NCBI GenBank assembly: GCA_903970575.1
Contig: CAJCJC010000015.1
Location: 1-16,389, forward strand
Source: Alphaproteobacteria bacterium
Lineage (GTDB): Bacteria > Pseudomonadota > Alphaproteobacteria > BOG-932 > Roseiterribacteraceae
Direction of reading: 5' to 3'
Length of the DNA stretch: 16,389 bases
Shown here: positions 1-7,815 of the stretch, one piece after another
Position numbering within the stretch: position 1 is the stretch's first letter
Layout: every line of letters begins with the position of its first letter
The notes under the pieces: model-generated
Seen by the model: only the letters and a program-made list of their open reading frames with translations
Database searches by the model: none
Told to the model about the DNA's origin: nothing
Translations under genes and position numbers: made by a program

Positions 1-2
1 TC

Positions 3-239
3 GACGAGCCGACCTTTCGAGAGGCCGTGTCGCTCGGTCTGCAGCTACGGCTGGCCTACACGATATGCGGCGGCGCCTTGACTCTCCTCGATAGCACGAG
101 CCTTTCGCGTGAAGGAGAGCGTCTTATTCTCAGGATCGCTCGCGAAGCCGCCGATCTGAGGGTCGACGCGGTGGAGCGTCGGCTCGATGCATTAGCCAAA
201 TCCCTGGACATCCCCGCCGAAATTTGGATCGCGCCTTGA
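3..239 (+). CDS. ppx: Ppx/GppA-family phosphatase, C-terminal end (5' truncated by window)
   Basis: The reading frame is open from the window edge to TGA at 237-239, so only the last 78 or so residues are present and the GTG at 27 is probably internal. The visible part contains LRLAYTICGG, then LLDSTSLSREGERLILRI and a terminal AVERRLDALAKSLDI. This matches the C-terminal domain of Ppx/GppA exopolyphosphatase / pppGpp phosphatases as I remember the family. These enzymes hydrolyse polyphosphate or pppGpp in the cytoplasm. Their catalytic residues lie in the N-terminal actin-like domains, which are outside the window. The neighbourhood (rnd then aspS) is the one where ppx is found in many Rhizobiales, often with ppk upstream. 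The gene converges on rnd with a 16-nt gap. Family is fairly sure; choice between Ppx and GppA cannot be made from this piece. Confidence 0.72.
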   Translation, partial: DEPTFREAVSLGLQLRLAYTICGGALTLLDSTSLSREGERLILRIAREAADLRVDAVERRLDALAKSLDIPAEIWIAP

Positions 240-241
240 GG

Positions 242-268
242 CGAGGTCGGCTGAACTAAGCGACCTCG
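242..268. terminator. Stem-loop between convergent ppx and rnd
   Basis: CGAGGTCG (242-249) and CGACCTCG (261-268) form a perfect 8-bp inverted repeat with an 11-nt loop. The right arm overlaps the last codons of rnd. It sits exactly where two convergent genes meet, so it could stop or stabilise both transcripts. There is no T-tract on either side, so it is not a canonical rho-independent terminator. Confidence 0.35.
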
Positions 269-1398
269 TGGAGCCTCACACGCCCGCGCTCCAGCCCAAG
301 CATCAGCTTGCCGTCCCGCAACGCCTCGGCGTCGGCCCCGAACAGCTCCTGCCGCCAGCCGGACAAGCGAAGCTGGCCCGCCGCCAGACGCTCGAGTTCG
401 TCGCTTGTCGCGAGCAATCGCGGCGCCACCCCGTGCCGTTCCGCCTTGTGCTTGAGCAATACTTTCAGCAATTCGACCGTCGACCCAAGATTGCCCGGCA
501 TGTCGGCGGTCACGTCCGGTTTGGGTAACTGCTCGGGTGAAAGCGACATGACGCGCTCGATGGCCTCCAGAACCGCGGCGCCCCATTTGCCTTCCGCGAA
601 TCCGCCCGGCAACCCGCGTGTCCGCGCGAGTTGCGCGGTGGAGGTGGGCAAATGCGACGCCAGTTCGATCAGCGCCTCGTCACGCAGGATGCGTCCGCGC
701 GGCAGGTCGCGCTTCTGCGCCTCCATTTCCCGCCATGCCGCGATCTCCTTAAGGGCGGCGAGCGTGCGCGGCTTGGGGTTGCGCATCTTCAGACGCCGCC
801 ATGACTCCGCGGGGTCAAGGCGATAGATACCCGGGTCGCTCAGGACAGCCATATCCGCTTCGAGCCAACTGGCGCGCCCCGTCTTCTCCAACTCCGCCGA
901 TAGTTTGTCGTAAACAGTCCGCAGATGGATGACGTCGTCCAGCGCATAGGCAAGCTGCCGGTCGGTCAGCGGTCGGTAAGACCAATCGGTGAAACGGCTC
1001 GACTTGTCCACCGCCGCCTTGGCCAGTTTGGCGACCAGCGATTCATAACTAGCGCTTTCGCCAAAGCCGCACACCATCGCGGCGACCTGCGTATCGAAGA
1101 TCGGCGCCGGAACCTTGCCGGTCGCATGGAAGAAGATTTCCAAATCTTGCCTTCCGGCATGGAAGACCTTCAGCAGATTGGGATCTTCCATCAGGGCGTA
1201 GAGCGGCGCCAGGTCGATATCGGGCGCCAGCGGGTCGATCGCGGCATAGGCCTCATGCGGGCCTGCGAGTTGAATGAGGCACAATTTTGGCCAATAGGTC
1301 TGATCGCGCAGGAACTCGGTATCGACGGCGATGAAATCGGCTGAGGCCTGCTCCGCGCAAAATCGCGCGAGCGTCTCTGTGTCTGTAATCAGATTCAT
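256..1398 (-). CDS. rnd: Ribonuclease D
   Basis: A 380-residue 3'-5' exoribonuclease of the DEDDy class, which trims tRNA and other stable RNA 3' ends in the cytoplasm. All three exonuclease motifs are visible: Exo I with D26 and E28 in VDTEFLR, Exo II with D85 in HAGRQDLE, and Exo III with Y151 and D155 in YALDDVIHL. An HRDC domain follows at about 210-290 (LAALKEIAAWREMEAQKRDLPRG) and a helical tail after it. The length is normal for RNase D. The ATG at 1398 places the first motif at the usual distance from the N-terminus. No clear Shine-Dalgarno precedes it; TATAAG ends only 8 nt upstream on the coding strand (plus 1407-1412), so transcription may start almost at the ATG. The gene is divergent from aspS (114 nt between them) and converges on ppx. 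Identification is secure. Confidence 0.95.
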   Translation of the reverse strand: MNLITDTETLARFCAEQASADFIAVDTEFLRDQTYWPKLCLIQLAGPHEAYAAIDPLAPDIDLAPLYALMEDPNLLKVFHAGRQDLEIFFHATGKVPAPIFDTQVAAMVCGFGESASYESLVAKLAKAAVDKSSRFTDWSYRPLTDRQLAYALDDVIHLRTVYDKLSAELEKTGRASWLEADMAVLSDPGIYRLDPAESWRRLKMRNPKPRTLAALKEIAAWREMEAQKRDLPRGRILRDEALIELASHLPTSTAQLARTRGLPGGFAEGKWGAAVLEAIERVMSLSPEQLPKPDVTADMPGNLGSTVELLKVLLKHKAERHGVAPRLLATSDELERLAAGQLRLSGWRQELFGADAEALRDGKLMLGLERGRVRLHEVA

Positions 1399-1454
1399 GG
1401 ACTCAACTTATAGTGCGCTGGCGCGCCGGGGCCAGTAGTTCTTATCGCGGGTTC

Positions 1455-1483
1455 TTGACATCGCCCCTTAAACCGACGTTCTT
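1455..1483 (+). promoter_or_regulatory. Candidate aspS promoter
   Basis: A perfect TTGACA -35 box lies at 1455-1460. At a 17-nt spacing the -10 position reads GTTCTT (1478-1483), a poor match. The element is 30 nt ahead of the aspS ATG in the divergent rnd-aspS gap. The -35 is convincing, the -10 is not. Confidence 0.28.
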
Positions 1484-1512
1484 CCGCCCGAACTTCGCTC
1501 CAAAGGCTCGTC

Positions 1513-3318
1513 ATGCATCCTTATCGCACCCATTCCTGTGGCGCATTGCGCGCCTCCGCCGTCGGCGAGACGGTCCGACTTTCCGGCTGGGTTCATCGCA
1601 AGCGCGACCATGGCAATCTGCTGTTCATCGATCTGCGCGATCATTTCGGCGTCACCCAATGCGTGGTCGACAGCGATGGCCAGCATTTCGCCGCTCTTGA
1701 GGGGCTCCGGGTCGAATCGGTGATCACGATTACCGGCCGGGTCGTCGCCCGCGCGCCGGAAACCGTGAATCCAAAGCTTGCCACGGGCGAGATTGAAATC
1801 CGCGTCGATGATCTCACGATCCAATCCCGCGCCGATTTACTGCCCCTCCAGGTCAACAGCGAGGCCGATTCGGCCGAGGATATCCGCCTGCGCTATCGCT
1901 TCCTCGACCTTCGGCGCGACAAAATCCATCGCAATATTTTGCTGCGCTCGTCGGTCATCGCAAGCCTGCGCCGCCGCATGATCGATCAGGGCTTCACCGA
2001 ATTCCAAACCCCGATACTGACCGCCTCAAGTCCGGAAGGGGCGCGCGACTTCCTGGTGCCCAGCCGCATGCATCCCGGCAGCTTTTACGCGCTGCCCCAG
2101 GCGCCGCAGCAATTCAAGCAATTGCTGATGGTCGCCGGCTTCGACCGTTACTTTCAGATCGCCCCCTGCTTCCGGGACGAGGACAGCCGCGCCGACCGCA
2201 GCCCAGGCGAGTTCTACCAGCTCGACCTCGAGATGTCCTTTGTCACCCAGGAGGACGTGTTCGCCGCGGTCGAGCCGGTTTTGCATGGCGTGTTCGAAGA
2301 ATTTGCCGGCTGGACCGGCGCCGGCAGAACGGTGTCGCCGCTGCCTTTCCCGCGCATCCCCTATGACGAGTCGATGCTGAAATACGGCAGCGACAAGCCA
2401 GATCTCCGCAATCCCCTGATCATCGCCGACGTGACCGAAATCTTCGCCCGTCCCGATGTCGAATTCCGCGCCTTCAAATCCATCGTTGAAAAGGGCGGCG
2501 TCGTCCGCGCGCTGCGTGTGCCGAAGGTTGGCGACCGCCCGCGCAGTTTCTTCGACAAGTTGAACGATTGGGCCAAGGATCAAGGCGCGCCGGGCCTGGG
2601 CTATATCCTGGTCGAGGGTGAAGCAGGGAAAGGCCCCATCGCCAAATTCTTGCCGCCCGAGGCGCTGGCCGCTCTGATCCAAGCGGTCGGCCTCGAATCC
2701 GGCGACGCCGTGTTTTTCGTCTGCGACCAGAAGGGGCCGGCGGCGAAGCTGGCCGGCTTGGCGCGCACCCGCATCGCCGATGAACTCGGTCTTATCGACA
2801 AAAGCCGCTTCGAATTCTGTTGGATCGTCGACTTTCCCATGTACGAACTGAACGAGGATACCGGGCAAATCGATTTCAGCCACAACCCGTTTTCGATGCC
2901 GCAGGGCGGCCTCGACGCGTTGCTGAACCAGGATCCCCTGACCATCAAGGCGTTCCAGTACGACATCGTTTGCAATGGCGTGGAGCTATCGTCCGGGGCC
3001 ATCCGCAATCATTTGCCCGACATCATGGTCAAGGCTTTCGCCATCGCTGGTTACAGCGAGGATATTCTCGAATCGCGCTTTGGCGGCATGCTTTCGGCCT
3101 TCCGACTGGGCGCTCCGCCCCATGGTGGCTCCGCCCCTGGCGTCGACCGGATTGTGATGCTGCTAGCCGACGAGCCGAATATCCGCGAAGTCATCGCCTT
3201 TCCGCTGAACCAGAAGGCCGAAGATTTATTGATGGGCGCGCCCGCGCCGGTCGACGCCGCCCGCTTGCGCGAAATCCACATCAAGCTGGATTTGCCGAAG
3301 GGCAAGGGGGCCATTTAG
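1513..3318 (+). CDS. aspS: Aspartate-tRNA ligase (probably non-discriminating)
   Basis: A 601-residue class II aminoacyl-tRNA synthetase of the bacterial AspRS type. It charges tRNA-Asp with aspartate in the cytoplasm. An N-terminal OB-fold anticodon-binding domain (about 1-105) is followed by the catalytic core with the bacterial GAD insertion (about 290-410). Motif 2 is [20 protein letters not shown] from C219, with the ATP-binding R221. Motif 3 is GVDR at 543-546. Residue H33 in RKRDHG is His, as in the non-discriminating Pseudomonas aeruginosa enzyme, where E. coli AspRS has Leu. The enzyme may therefore also make Asp-tRNA-Asn for GatCAB. The ATG at 1513 has a modest AAGG sequence about 8 nt upstream and gives the expected start of the OB fold. 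It ends 18 nt from the convergent VOC gene. Family assignment is certain; specificity is inferred. Confidence 0.97.
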   Translation: MHPYRTHSCGALRASAVGETVRLSGWVHRKRDHGNLLFIDLRDHFGVTQCVVDSDGQHFAALEGLRVESVITITGRVVARAPETVNPKLATGEIEIRVDDLTIQSRADLLPLQVNSEADSAEDIRLRYRFLDLRRDKIHRNILLRSSVIASLRRRMIDQGFTEFQTPILTASSPEGARDFLVPSRMHPGSFYALPQAPQQFKQLLMVAGFDRYFQIAPCFRDEDSRADRSPGEFYQLDLEMSFVTQEDVFAAVEPVLHGVFEEFAGWTGAGRTVSPLPFPRIPYDESMLKYGSDKPDLRNPLIIADVTEIFARPDVEFRAFKSIVEKGGVVRALRVPKVGDRPRSFFDKLNDWAKDQGAPGLGYILVEGEAGKGPIAKFLPPEALAALIQAVGLESGDAVFFVCDQKGPAAKLAGLARTRIADELGLIDKSRFEFCWIVDFPMYELNEDTGQIDFSHNPFSMPQGGLDALLNQDPLTIKAFQYDIVCNGVELSSGAIRNHLPDIMVKAFAIAGYSEDILESRFGGMLSAFRLGAPPHGGSAPGVDRIVMLLADEPNIREVIAFPLNQKAEDLLMGAPAPVDAARLREIHIKLDLPKGKGAI

Positions 3319-3336
3319 GTGCCCCGCCGCCGCATC

Positions 3337-3723
3337 TTATCCGTCCGGTTCTTGCGCGATGTGCCAAAGTACGCCTGTTGGATCGACAACATAGGCGACG
3401 ATCAGGCCCCAGGGCTGAAGCTTTGGGGGGCTCGGGGGCCGCACATCGTAGTTCGTCGCGAGATCCAGCGCCGCGATCCGGCTCCACCACGAATCCACGT
3501 CATGAACGAGCAAATGCATCATGAAGTTGCTGGAGAATCCCTCGGCGTCGAAATCCTGAAGCAGGAACGCGAAAGGGCCAAGATGTAGCGAGGCCATGGA
3601 CTCGCCAAGTCGATACGCGCTGAAGCCGAGATCGGTATAAAATCGCAGCGAGACCTCAAAGTTCTTGGCCGGCACGAATGGCCTGAGTGCGATGACGTCA
3701 GGCGCCGAAGCCGCGTCGCTCAT
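3337..3723 (-). CDS. VOC-superfamily (glyoxalase/bleomycin-resistance fold) protein
   Basis: A 128-residue single-domain protein with the two beta-alpha-beta-beta-beta repeats of the VOC fold. Repeat one begins IALRPFVPAKNFEVSLRFYTDLGF and continues SMASLHLGPFAFLLQDF. Repeat two is MMHLLVHDVDSWWSRI and ends VDPTGVLWHIAQEPDG. VOC proteins include glyoxalase I, extradiol dioxygenases and antibiotic-binding proteins; the substrate cannot be told here. The C-terminal position that is a metal-binding Glu in glyoxalase I reads LWHIAQ, so a classical glyoxalase I role is doubtful. The ATG at 3723 has a strong GGAGGG Shine-Dalgarno with about 7 nt spacing. It lies 79 nt after the hydrolase gene, so it may be the last gene of that operon or have its own promoter; a TATAAA is present in the gap. 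The 3' end converges on aspS. Confidence 0.82.
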   Translation of the reverse strand: MSDAASAPDVIALRPFVPAKNFEVSLRFYTDLGFSAYRLGESMASLHLGPFAFLLQDFDAEGFSSNFMMHLLVHDVDSWWSRIAALDLATNYDVRPPSPPKLQPWGLIVAYVVDPTGVLWHIAQEPDG

Positions 3724-3802
3724 GATCTGCCCTCCGATCTTGAAACCGACTTGTCAACCTCGCCTTTTATACAGCACCTCTTATCGTTCCATGATTGGTT
3801 TG

Positions 3803-4696
3803 TTACCGCCCGGCTGGCGGTTCTTTCCCTAATTCCGATTGGAACCACAGTTCCGCCACGCCGTCCGATTTATGCGTCAAGATCGGCGATGGCCGGCTTC
3901 CTTTGATGTAATGGTCCAGGAAGGCAAGGCTGTACGCCACGATTTGGCTGGAATTCTGCATGCCAACGTCGGTCCACCCCATGTGCCCCACATCGGCGAA
4001 CTCGACGAAATATTTGGGCGGAGGCGCAAAATCATAACCGCCGCCGGCGCGGCTCACCGTGGGGGTGATGCCGACATCCTCGGTCCCGCCCTCGAACATC
4101 ACCGGCGCCGAAACGCCGCCCATCGTATGCTGGATTACGAAGGGCTGCACATAGGGGGACAGGCCCAGAACCGCGCGGATCCCGGGCATTTTTTGCTCCG
4201 GCCAGGCCCCCGCCAATTCCAGAGCCGTGTATCCACCGAGCGAATGCCCAACCAGCCCGAGCCGGCGCCAGTCGATTCGCCCGCGCCATTTTGGGTCGGC
4301 GCGCAACGCCGCGATCAGGTTCCGGATGTCGTCCGCCCGCGAACGATAACTGTCGGCGTTCCAAAGCTCGGGCTGGCGGATGGACGGTTCCGGCGGTGCG
4401 ACCGCGCGCGTCGCGTCCTCAACGCATGTGGCGTCGCGGTGATTAGGCGCGAATACCATATACCCGTCATGGGCGAACGCTTCCATCAGGAACCGCGACT
4501 GAGTCGCGCAACCATGGGCGCCATGGGAGAAGATCAGGATCGGCCTGCGCCCAGCTGGGCCAGGTTCCGACCAGACGACAACCGAAAGGCCGCCGATGGA
4601 CAGGTGTTCCTCGGTCGCGCGCGCGCGCCCCGCGAAAATGGCGATGCTAAGCCCGCAAATCGCCAACCATGCTTTAATCGCGGAGCCTGCCCTCAC
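3803..4696 (-). CDS. Secreted alpha/beta hydrolase (dienelactone hydrolase / PAF-acetylhydrolase-like)
   Basis: A 297-residue serine hydrolase with an apparent Sec signal peptide: basic start, hydrophobic stretch LAICGLSIAIFA, and a likely cleavage after ARA at about residue 27. The mature enzyme would be periplasmic. The oxyanion-side motif is IFSHGAHGC (55-63). The nucleophile elbow is GHSLGG with Ser152; Asp207 in GGTEDVG and His238 in VGHMGW complete a plausible triad. The architecture resembles predicted dienelactone hydrolases and platelet-activating-factor acetylhydrolase-like esterases; the substrate is unknown. The chosen start is a GTG 23 nt downstream of the wrbA stop, which leaves the signal peptide intact; its Shine-Dalgarno is weak, so translation may be coupled to wrbA. 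Probably co-transcribed with pirin and wrbA. Confidence 0.82.
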   Translation of the reverse strand: MRAGSAIKAWLAICGLSIAIFAGRARATEEHLSIGGLSVVVWSEPGPAGRRPILIFSHGAHGCATQSRFLMEAFAHDGYMVFAPNHRDATCVEDATRAVAPPEPSIRQPELWNADSYRSRADDIRNLIAALRADPKWRGRIDWRRLGLVGHSLGGYTALELAGAWPEQKMPGIRAVLGLSPYVQPFVIQHTMGGVSAPVMFEGGTEDVGITPTVSRAGGGYDFAPPPKYFVEFADVGHMGWTDVGMQNSSQIVAYSLAFLDHYIKGSRPSPILTHKSDGVAELWFQSELGKEPPAGR

Positions 4697-4719
4697 GAAA
4701 GCCCGCCGCGCCCGCGCAC

Positions 4720-5319
4720 TCAGCCGTGTAGCTTGATCGCTATTTCGGCGATCTGTTTGCCTTGATAGCGCGCGCCGGCCAGTTCGCCTGCGCTCGGCTG
4801 GCGCGATCCGTCCCCGTCGGTAATGGTGGTCGCGCCATAAGGCGCGCCGCCGGTTACCTCCTTGACGCCCATCTGACCGGCATAGCCGTAATTCATGCCT
4901 ACGACGATCAAGCCGAAATGGAGCAGATTGGTGATTACGGAGAACAGCGTCGTTTCCTGCCCGCCATGCTGACTCGCGGTCGAGACGAACGCGCCGCCCA
5001 CCTTGCCGTTAAGGGCGCCGCGCGCCCACAACCCGCCGGCCTGATCCAGGAAATTCGCCATTTGCGAAGACATCCGGCCAAACCGCGTGCCCGTTCCAAC
5101 GATAATCGCGTCATAGTGCTCGAGTTCGGCGACGGTCGCGACCGGCGCCGCTTGGTCCAGCTTGAAATGGGATTGGCGCGCGATTTCCTCCGGCACAAGT
5201 TCCGGCACGCGCTTGATGTCGACGGCGGCCCCGGCTTCACGCGCGCCTTCCGCGATGGACTCCGCCATCTTCTCGATATGGCCGTAGGCCGAGTAATAAA
5301 GCACCAGAACCTTGGCCAT
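4720..5319 (-). CDS. wrbA: NAD(P)H:quinone oxidoreductase WrbA
   Basis: A 199-residue flavodoxin-fold flavoprotein, of the usual WrbA length. WrbA uses FMN and NAD(P)H to reduce quinones by two electrons in the cytoplasm, avoiding semiquinone radicals. The FMN phosphate loop is [12 protein letters not shown] (8-19). The second flavin loop is [19 protein letters not shown] (75-93) and the third is [12 protein letters not shown] (113-124). The C-terminal [20 protein letters not shown] is a WrbA signature. The ATG at 5319 follows an AGGAG Shine-Dalgarno at 6 nt. It is 33 nt after the pirin gene and 23 nt before the hydrolase gene, so the three look like one transcription unit. Confidence in the family is very high. 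Confidence 0.96.
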   Translation of the reverse strand: MAKVLVLYYSAYGHIEKMAESIAEGAREAGAAVDIKRVPELVPEEIARQSHFKLDQAAPVATVAELEHYDAIIVGTGTRFGRMSSQMANFLDQAGGLWARGALNGKVGGAFVSTASQHGGQETTLFSVITNLLHFGLIVVGMNYGYAGQMGVKEVTGGAPYGATTITDGDGSRQPSAGELAGARYQGKQIAEIAIKLHG

Positions 5320-5352
5320 CTGAAACTCCTGTCGATGGTTTTGAAGCGCGCC

Positions 5353-6051
5353 TCAGGCGGCGTCGACGAACACGATTTCGCTATCTTCCAGCGCCGTGAT
5401 CCTGACGCTCTCCTCGTGCTGGATCGCCGCGCCGTCGCGCGCGTTCAGTGTTACGCCGTTGACCTCGATCTTACCCGTCGCCGGGACAAGGTAGCCGTTT
5501 CTCGTTGCCCCGATCGCGTATTCCGTACTCTGCCCCGCCTTGAGAGTCGCGCCCAGAACTCGTGCGTCAGTGCGGATAGGCAAGGCGTCGGCATCCTCGG
5601 CGAACCCGCTTGCCAGAGTCACGAAACGGCCGGAACGCTCGTTCTTAGGGAATGGTTTCGCCCCCCATGAGGGCGGGCCGCCGCGACGGTTGGGGAGAAT
5701 CCAAATTTGGAACAGAGTGGTCGGCTCCGCCTCCATATTATATTCGGCGTGACGTATGCCTGTTCCGGCGCTCATCACCTGGACGTCTCCCGCCTCTGTC
5801 CGCCCTTGGTTGCCAAGGCTATCGCGATGCGTGATAGCGCCTTTGCGAACATAAGTCACAATTTCCATGTCGCTATGCGGATGCGCCGGAAAACCGGTTC
5901 CAGGCGCGATCTCGTCGTCATTCCAAACCCGGATGGCGCCGACATTCATGCGTTTTGGATCGTGATACTCAGCGAAGGAGAAATGGTGTTTGGCGTTCAT
6001 CCAGCCGTGATTAGCCCCACCCAGGCTCTCGAAAGGTCTACGATCGATCAT
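5353..6051 (-). CDS. Pirin family protein (quercetinase-like bicupin)
   Basis: A 232-residue bicupin when started at the ATG at 6051. The N-terminal cupin holds the pirin signature, with metal ligands H57 and H59 in [10 protein letters not shown] and H101 and E103 in [12 protein letters not shown], matching the metal-binding set of human pirin. A second, less conserved cupin fills about 130-232. Bacterial pirins bind Fe or similar metals; YhhW of E. coli opens quercetin, others act as regulators. The frame extends upstream to 6156, but that 35-residue addition is low-complexity ([13 protein letters not shown]) and pirins normally begin with MIxxRPFxxLG. The 6051 start has an AGAGGA Shine-Dalgarno about 9 nt upstream. 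First gene of a likely operon with wrbA and the hydrolase; in many bacteria pirin and quinone reductase genes are neighbours. Catalytic substrate not known. Confidence 0.93.
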   Translation of the reverse strand: MIDRRPFESLGGANHGWMNAKHHFSFAEYHDPKRMNVGAIRVWNDDEIAPGTGFPAHPHSDMEIVTYVRKGAITHRDSLGNQGRTEAGDVQVMSAGTGIRHAEYNMEAEPTTLFQIWILPNRRGGPPSWGAKPFPKNERSGRFVTLASGFAEDADALPIRTDARVLGATLKAGQSTEYAIGATRNGYLVPATGKIEVNGVTLNARDGAAIQHEESVRITALEDSEIVFVDAA

Positions 6052-6124
6052 GGTCGCGGTTCCTCTGGCGCTCGCCCCAGAGGGCGCGGACGCGGATTGG
6101 ATAAGGGGGCGGTCGACGCCCTGT

Positions 6125-6156
6125 ACTATAAATAGGTTCGTTACGTGCGCTGACAA
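6125..6156 (-). promoter_or_regulatory. Candidate promoter of the pirin-wrbA-hydrolase operon
   Basis: On the minus strand TTGTCA (plus 6151-6156) is followed after 16 nt by TATTTA (plus 6129-6134), which runs directly into TATAGT (6125-6130). This would place the transcript start some 70 nt before the chosen pirin ATG and supports the shorter pirin start, because the longer start at 6156 would lie on the -35 box. Confidence 0.42.
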
Positions 6157-6175
6157 ATACCGCTGACGGAAAGTT

Positions 6176-6231
6176 GCGTGTTCCGGATATGCCTGTTTGG
6201 TGGATCGCCACCCGCCACGTGCGGAACATGC
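6176..6231. repeat. Nested inverted repeat (possible operator or structured leader)
   Basis: Outer arms GCGTGTTCCG (6176-6185) and CGGAACATGC (6222-6231) pair over 10 bp with one G-T mismatch. Inside them GGTGG (6199-6203) and CCACC (6208-6212) form a second, slightly off-centre stem with an ATCG loop. It lies just upstream of the pirin promoter and is a plausible binding site for a dimeric regulator; no regulator gene is adjacent. Confidence 0.45.
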
Positions 6232-6332
6232 CGGTCATTGGCCATGTTGCTCAAAAAGTAAGCCTCGTCGGTGGCTATGGCGCCACACTCGTCAGGATTC
6301 CGCGCCTTATATCGGGAAAAACCGCCAGGGAC

Positions 6333-6360
6333 TTGAACGGTCTGTAGTCGTCACAATACT
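6333..6360 (+). promoter_or_regulatory. Candidate eipB promoter
   Basis: TTGAAC (6333-6338) is followed after 16 nt by AATACT (6355-6360). Each box matches the sigma-70 consensus at four of six positions. The site is 40 nt before the GTG start of eipB, and the 6361-6376 dyad lies between them, where it could act in the leader. Confidence 0.28.
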
Positions 6361-6400
6361 GTGGCGGCGGCGCCACTGTGGCATACATTGAAGAGCAATC

Positions 6401-7288
6401 GTGTTTATAAAAATCTCGCCCGTCGGTTTAGTTGTATGCGCCTTGGCATGGGGCGGGCCCGCGGTCTCGCTTTTCGTGGCGCATTCCGTGGACGCCGCCG
6501 GAATGCCGCCAGCGGCCTCCCAGATCGTCCTTGCGTCTCACAAGGCGCTGTATTCCGTGACCCTGACTTCGACAAGGCCGGGCAGCGATTATATCGATGT
6601 ATCGGGAAAGATGGTGCTCGAATTTACCGACGCCTGCGATGCATGGACCACGAATCAGAAATCCTTGCTGCGCACAGTTAATGGCGAAGGCGTGGAGGAA
6701 GTAAGCAACAGTGACTTCGCGGCCTGGGAAAACAAGGCTGGCGACGATTACAAATTTTCAGTCCGTCAGACTCAAAACGGCGATGTCAGCGAATTTCGTG
6801 GACGCGCCCGCCGAAGCGGTCCGAACGACGCCGGCGCCGTCGATTACACCAAGCCAGAACACAGGTCCTATAAACTGCCGCCGCATTTCCTGTTTCAAAC
6901 GGCGCAACAGGTTAAGCTGATAGAATACGCGCAGAAGGGTGGTCGGTTTCTAAGCGGCGAGATGTTCGATGGCAGCGAGGGCGGCGGCGCCGCCCGATTT
7001 AACGCGATCGTGCTCAAGCAGCCTACATCGGAGACGCCGGGAACCTCGGTCAAGAGCCCTCTACTCGATACGCCGTCCCACCGCGTACGCGTCGCCTTCT
7101 TCGCGCCGGCTGGAACTGACGACGATAACGAACCCGCGGCCATCGCCGATAACGAACAACCTGAATATGAGATGACGATGACCGTGCATGACAACGGCGT
7201 CGTAAGCGATTACGATTATGACTATGAGGATTTCAGCGTACACGGAACGCTGCAAGCTATTCAGATTATACAACGCCCACATTGTTGA
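6401..7288 (+). CDS. eipB: EipB-like (DUF1849) periplasmic cell-envelope integrity protein
   Basis: A 295-residue exported protein. The first 30 or so residues look like a signal peptide with cleavage near SVDA. The mature part shows the DUF1849/EipB pattern: ASHKALYSVTL after the signal peptide, GKMVLEFTDACDAW around residue 70-82, FLFQTAQQVKLIEYAQKGG, then MFDGSEGGG, EYEMTMTVHDNGVVSDYDYDY and a terminal Cys. In Brucella, EipB is a periplasmic beta-spiral protein needed for envelope integrity, with a disulfide between an N-domain Cys and a C-terminal Cys. C79 and C295 fit that pair. The start is GTG at 6401 with only a weak GAAGAG ahead; a later start would cut the signal peptide. Sequence similarity is recalled, not computed. 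It sits 140 nt before divK on the same strand, but no operon is evident. Confidence 0.8.
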   Translation: MFIKISPVGLVVCALAWGGPAVSLFVAHSVDAAGMPPAASQIVLASHKALYSVTLTSTRPGSDYIDVSGKMVLEFTDACDAWTTNQKSLLRTVNGEGVEEVSNSDFAAWENKAGDDYKFSVRQTQNGDVSEFRGRARRSGPNDAGAVDYTKPEHRSYKLPPHFLFQTAQQVKLIEYAQKGGRFLSGEMFDGSEGGGAARFNAIVLKQPTSETPGTSVKSPLLDTPSHRVRVAFFAPAGTDDDNEPAAIADNEQPEYEMTMTVHDNGVVSDYDYDYEDFSVHGTLQAIQIIQRPHC

Positions 7289-7428
7289 ATCCCGCCTTTT
7301 TGGCGTATTCGGATCGTCCGCTCGATCAAGGCGCGTATCTCTGTTTATGGAAGATGATGCGAAATGCTGTTATCGGATGCTCGGGCCAATTACGATGCAT
7401 ATAAGCCCGGGCCGAGGAATACGCCGTT

Positions 7429-7791
7429 ATGAAAACGATATTAATCGTCGAAGACAACGAGTTGAACATGAAGCTGTTCAATGATCTTCTCGAGGCGCAT
7501 GGCTATGCGACGTTGAAGAGCCGGGACGGCATCGAGGCCCTGAAGATTGCGCGAGAGCATCATCCCGATCTCATCATCATGGATATTCAACTCCCGGAAG
7601 TTTCGGGTCTGGACGTAACGAAATGGTTAAAGGATGATGAAAGGCTTAAACATATCCCGGTGATCGCGGTTACGGCATTCGCGATGAAGGGAGATGAAGA
7701 ACGAATACGAGAAGGCGGATGCCAGGACTATATCGCCAAGCCGATATCCGTGACCAAGTTTTTGGAAACGGTGGAACGGCATTTGAATTGA
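7429..7791 (+). CDS. divK: Single-domain response regulator DivK
   Basis: A 120-residue receiver domain with no output domain, in the cytoplasm and at cell poles. The phospho-acceptor is D52 in [13 protein letters not shown], with the acidic pocket ED at 8-9, T82 in [12 protein letters not shown] and K104 in YIAKPIS. The stretches [20 protein letters not shown] and [18 protein letters not shown] are near-identical to Caulobacter DivK as I recall it. DivK is phosphorylated by PleC/DivJ-type kinases and acts through DivL-CckA on CtrA. The ATG at 7429 has a GAGGAA Shine-Dalgarno about 10 nt upstream. A TATAAG at 7400-7405 may be a -10 box, without a good -35. pleD follows after 24 nt, so the two are probably one operon. 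Very secure. Confidence 0.96.
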   Translation: MKTILIVEDNELNMKLFNDLLEAHGYATLKSRDGIEALKIAREHHPDLIIMDIQLPEVSGLDVTKWLKDDERLKHIPVIAVTAFAMKGDEERIREGGCQDYIAKPISVTKFLETVERHLN

Positions 7792-7815
7792 ATATTCGGA
7801 ATCGGTGAACCGATA

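Larger units (their letters stand above)
6052..6400. other. Intergenic region between divergent pirin and eipB (349 bp)
   Basis: No convincing gene. The region carries a candidate pirin promoter (6125-6156, minus), a nested inverted repeat (6176-6231), two further dyads with GTGG...CCAC arms (6271-6286 and 6361-6376) and a weak eipB promoter candidate (6333-6360, plus). I looked for CtrA-type TTAA-N7-TTAA boxes and saw none. Confidence 0.6.

Noticed and set aside
2026..2883. A 285-codon minus-strand frame within aspS
   Set aside because: Antisense to the catalytic core of aspS, whose motifs are complete; no independent start signals or domains.
3724..3802. TTGACA and TATAAA in the hydrolase-VOC gap as one promoter
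   Set aside because: On the coding strand TATAAA comes before TTGACA, so they are in the wrong order; neither has a good partner box.
6197..6391. A 64-codon frame in the pirin-eipB intergenic region
   Set aside because: No ribosome site, low-quality composition, and it crosses the dyads and the candidate eipB promoter.
7289..7320. CGCC-TTTTT-GGCG after eipB as a terminator
   Set aside because: The stem is only four base pairs and the T-run is in the loop, so it is not a rho-independent terminator.
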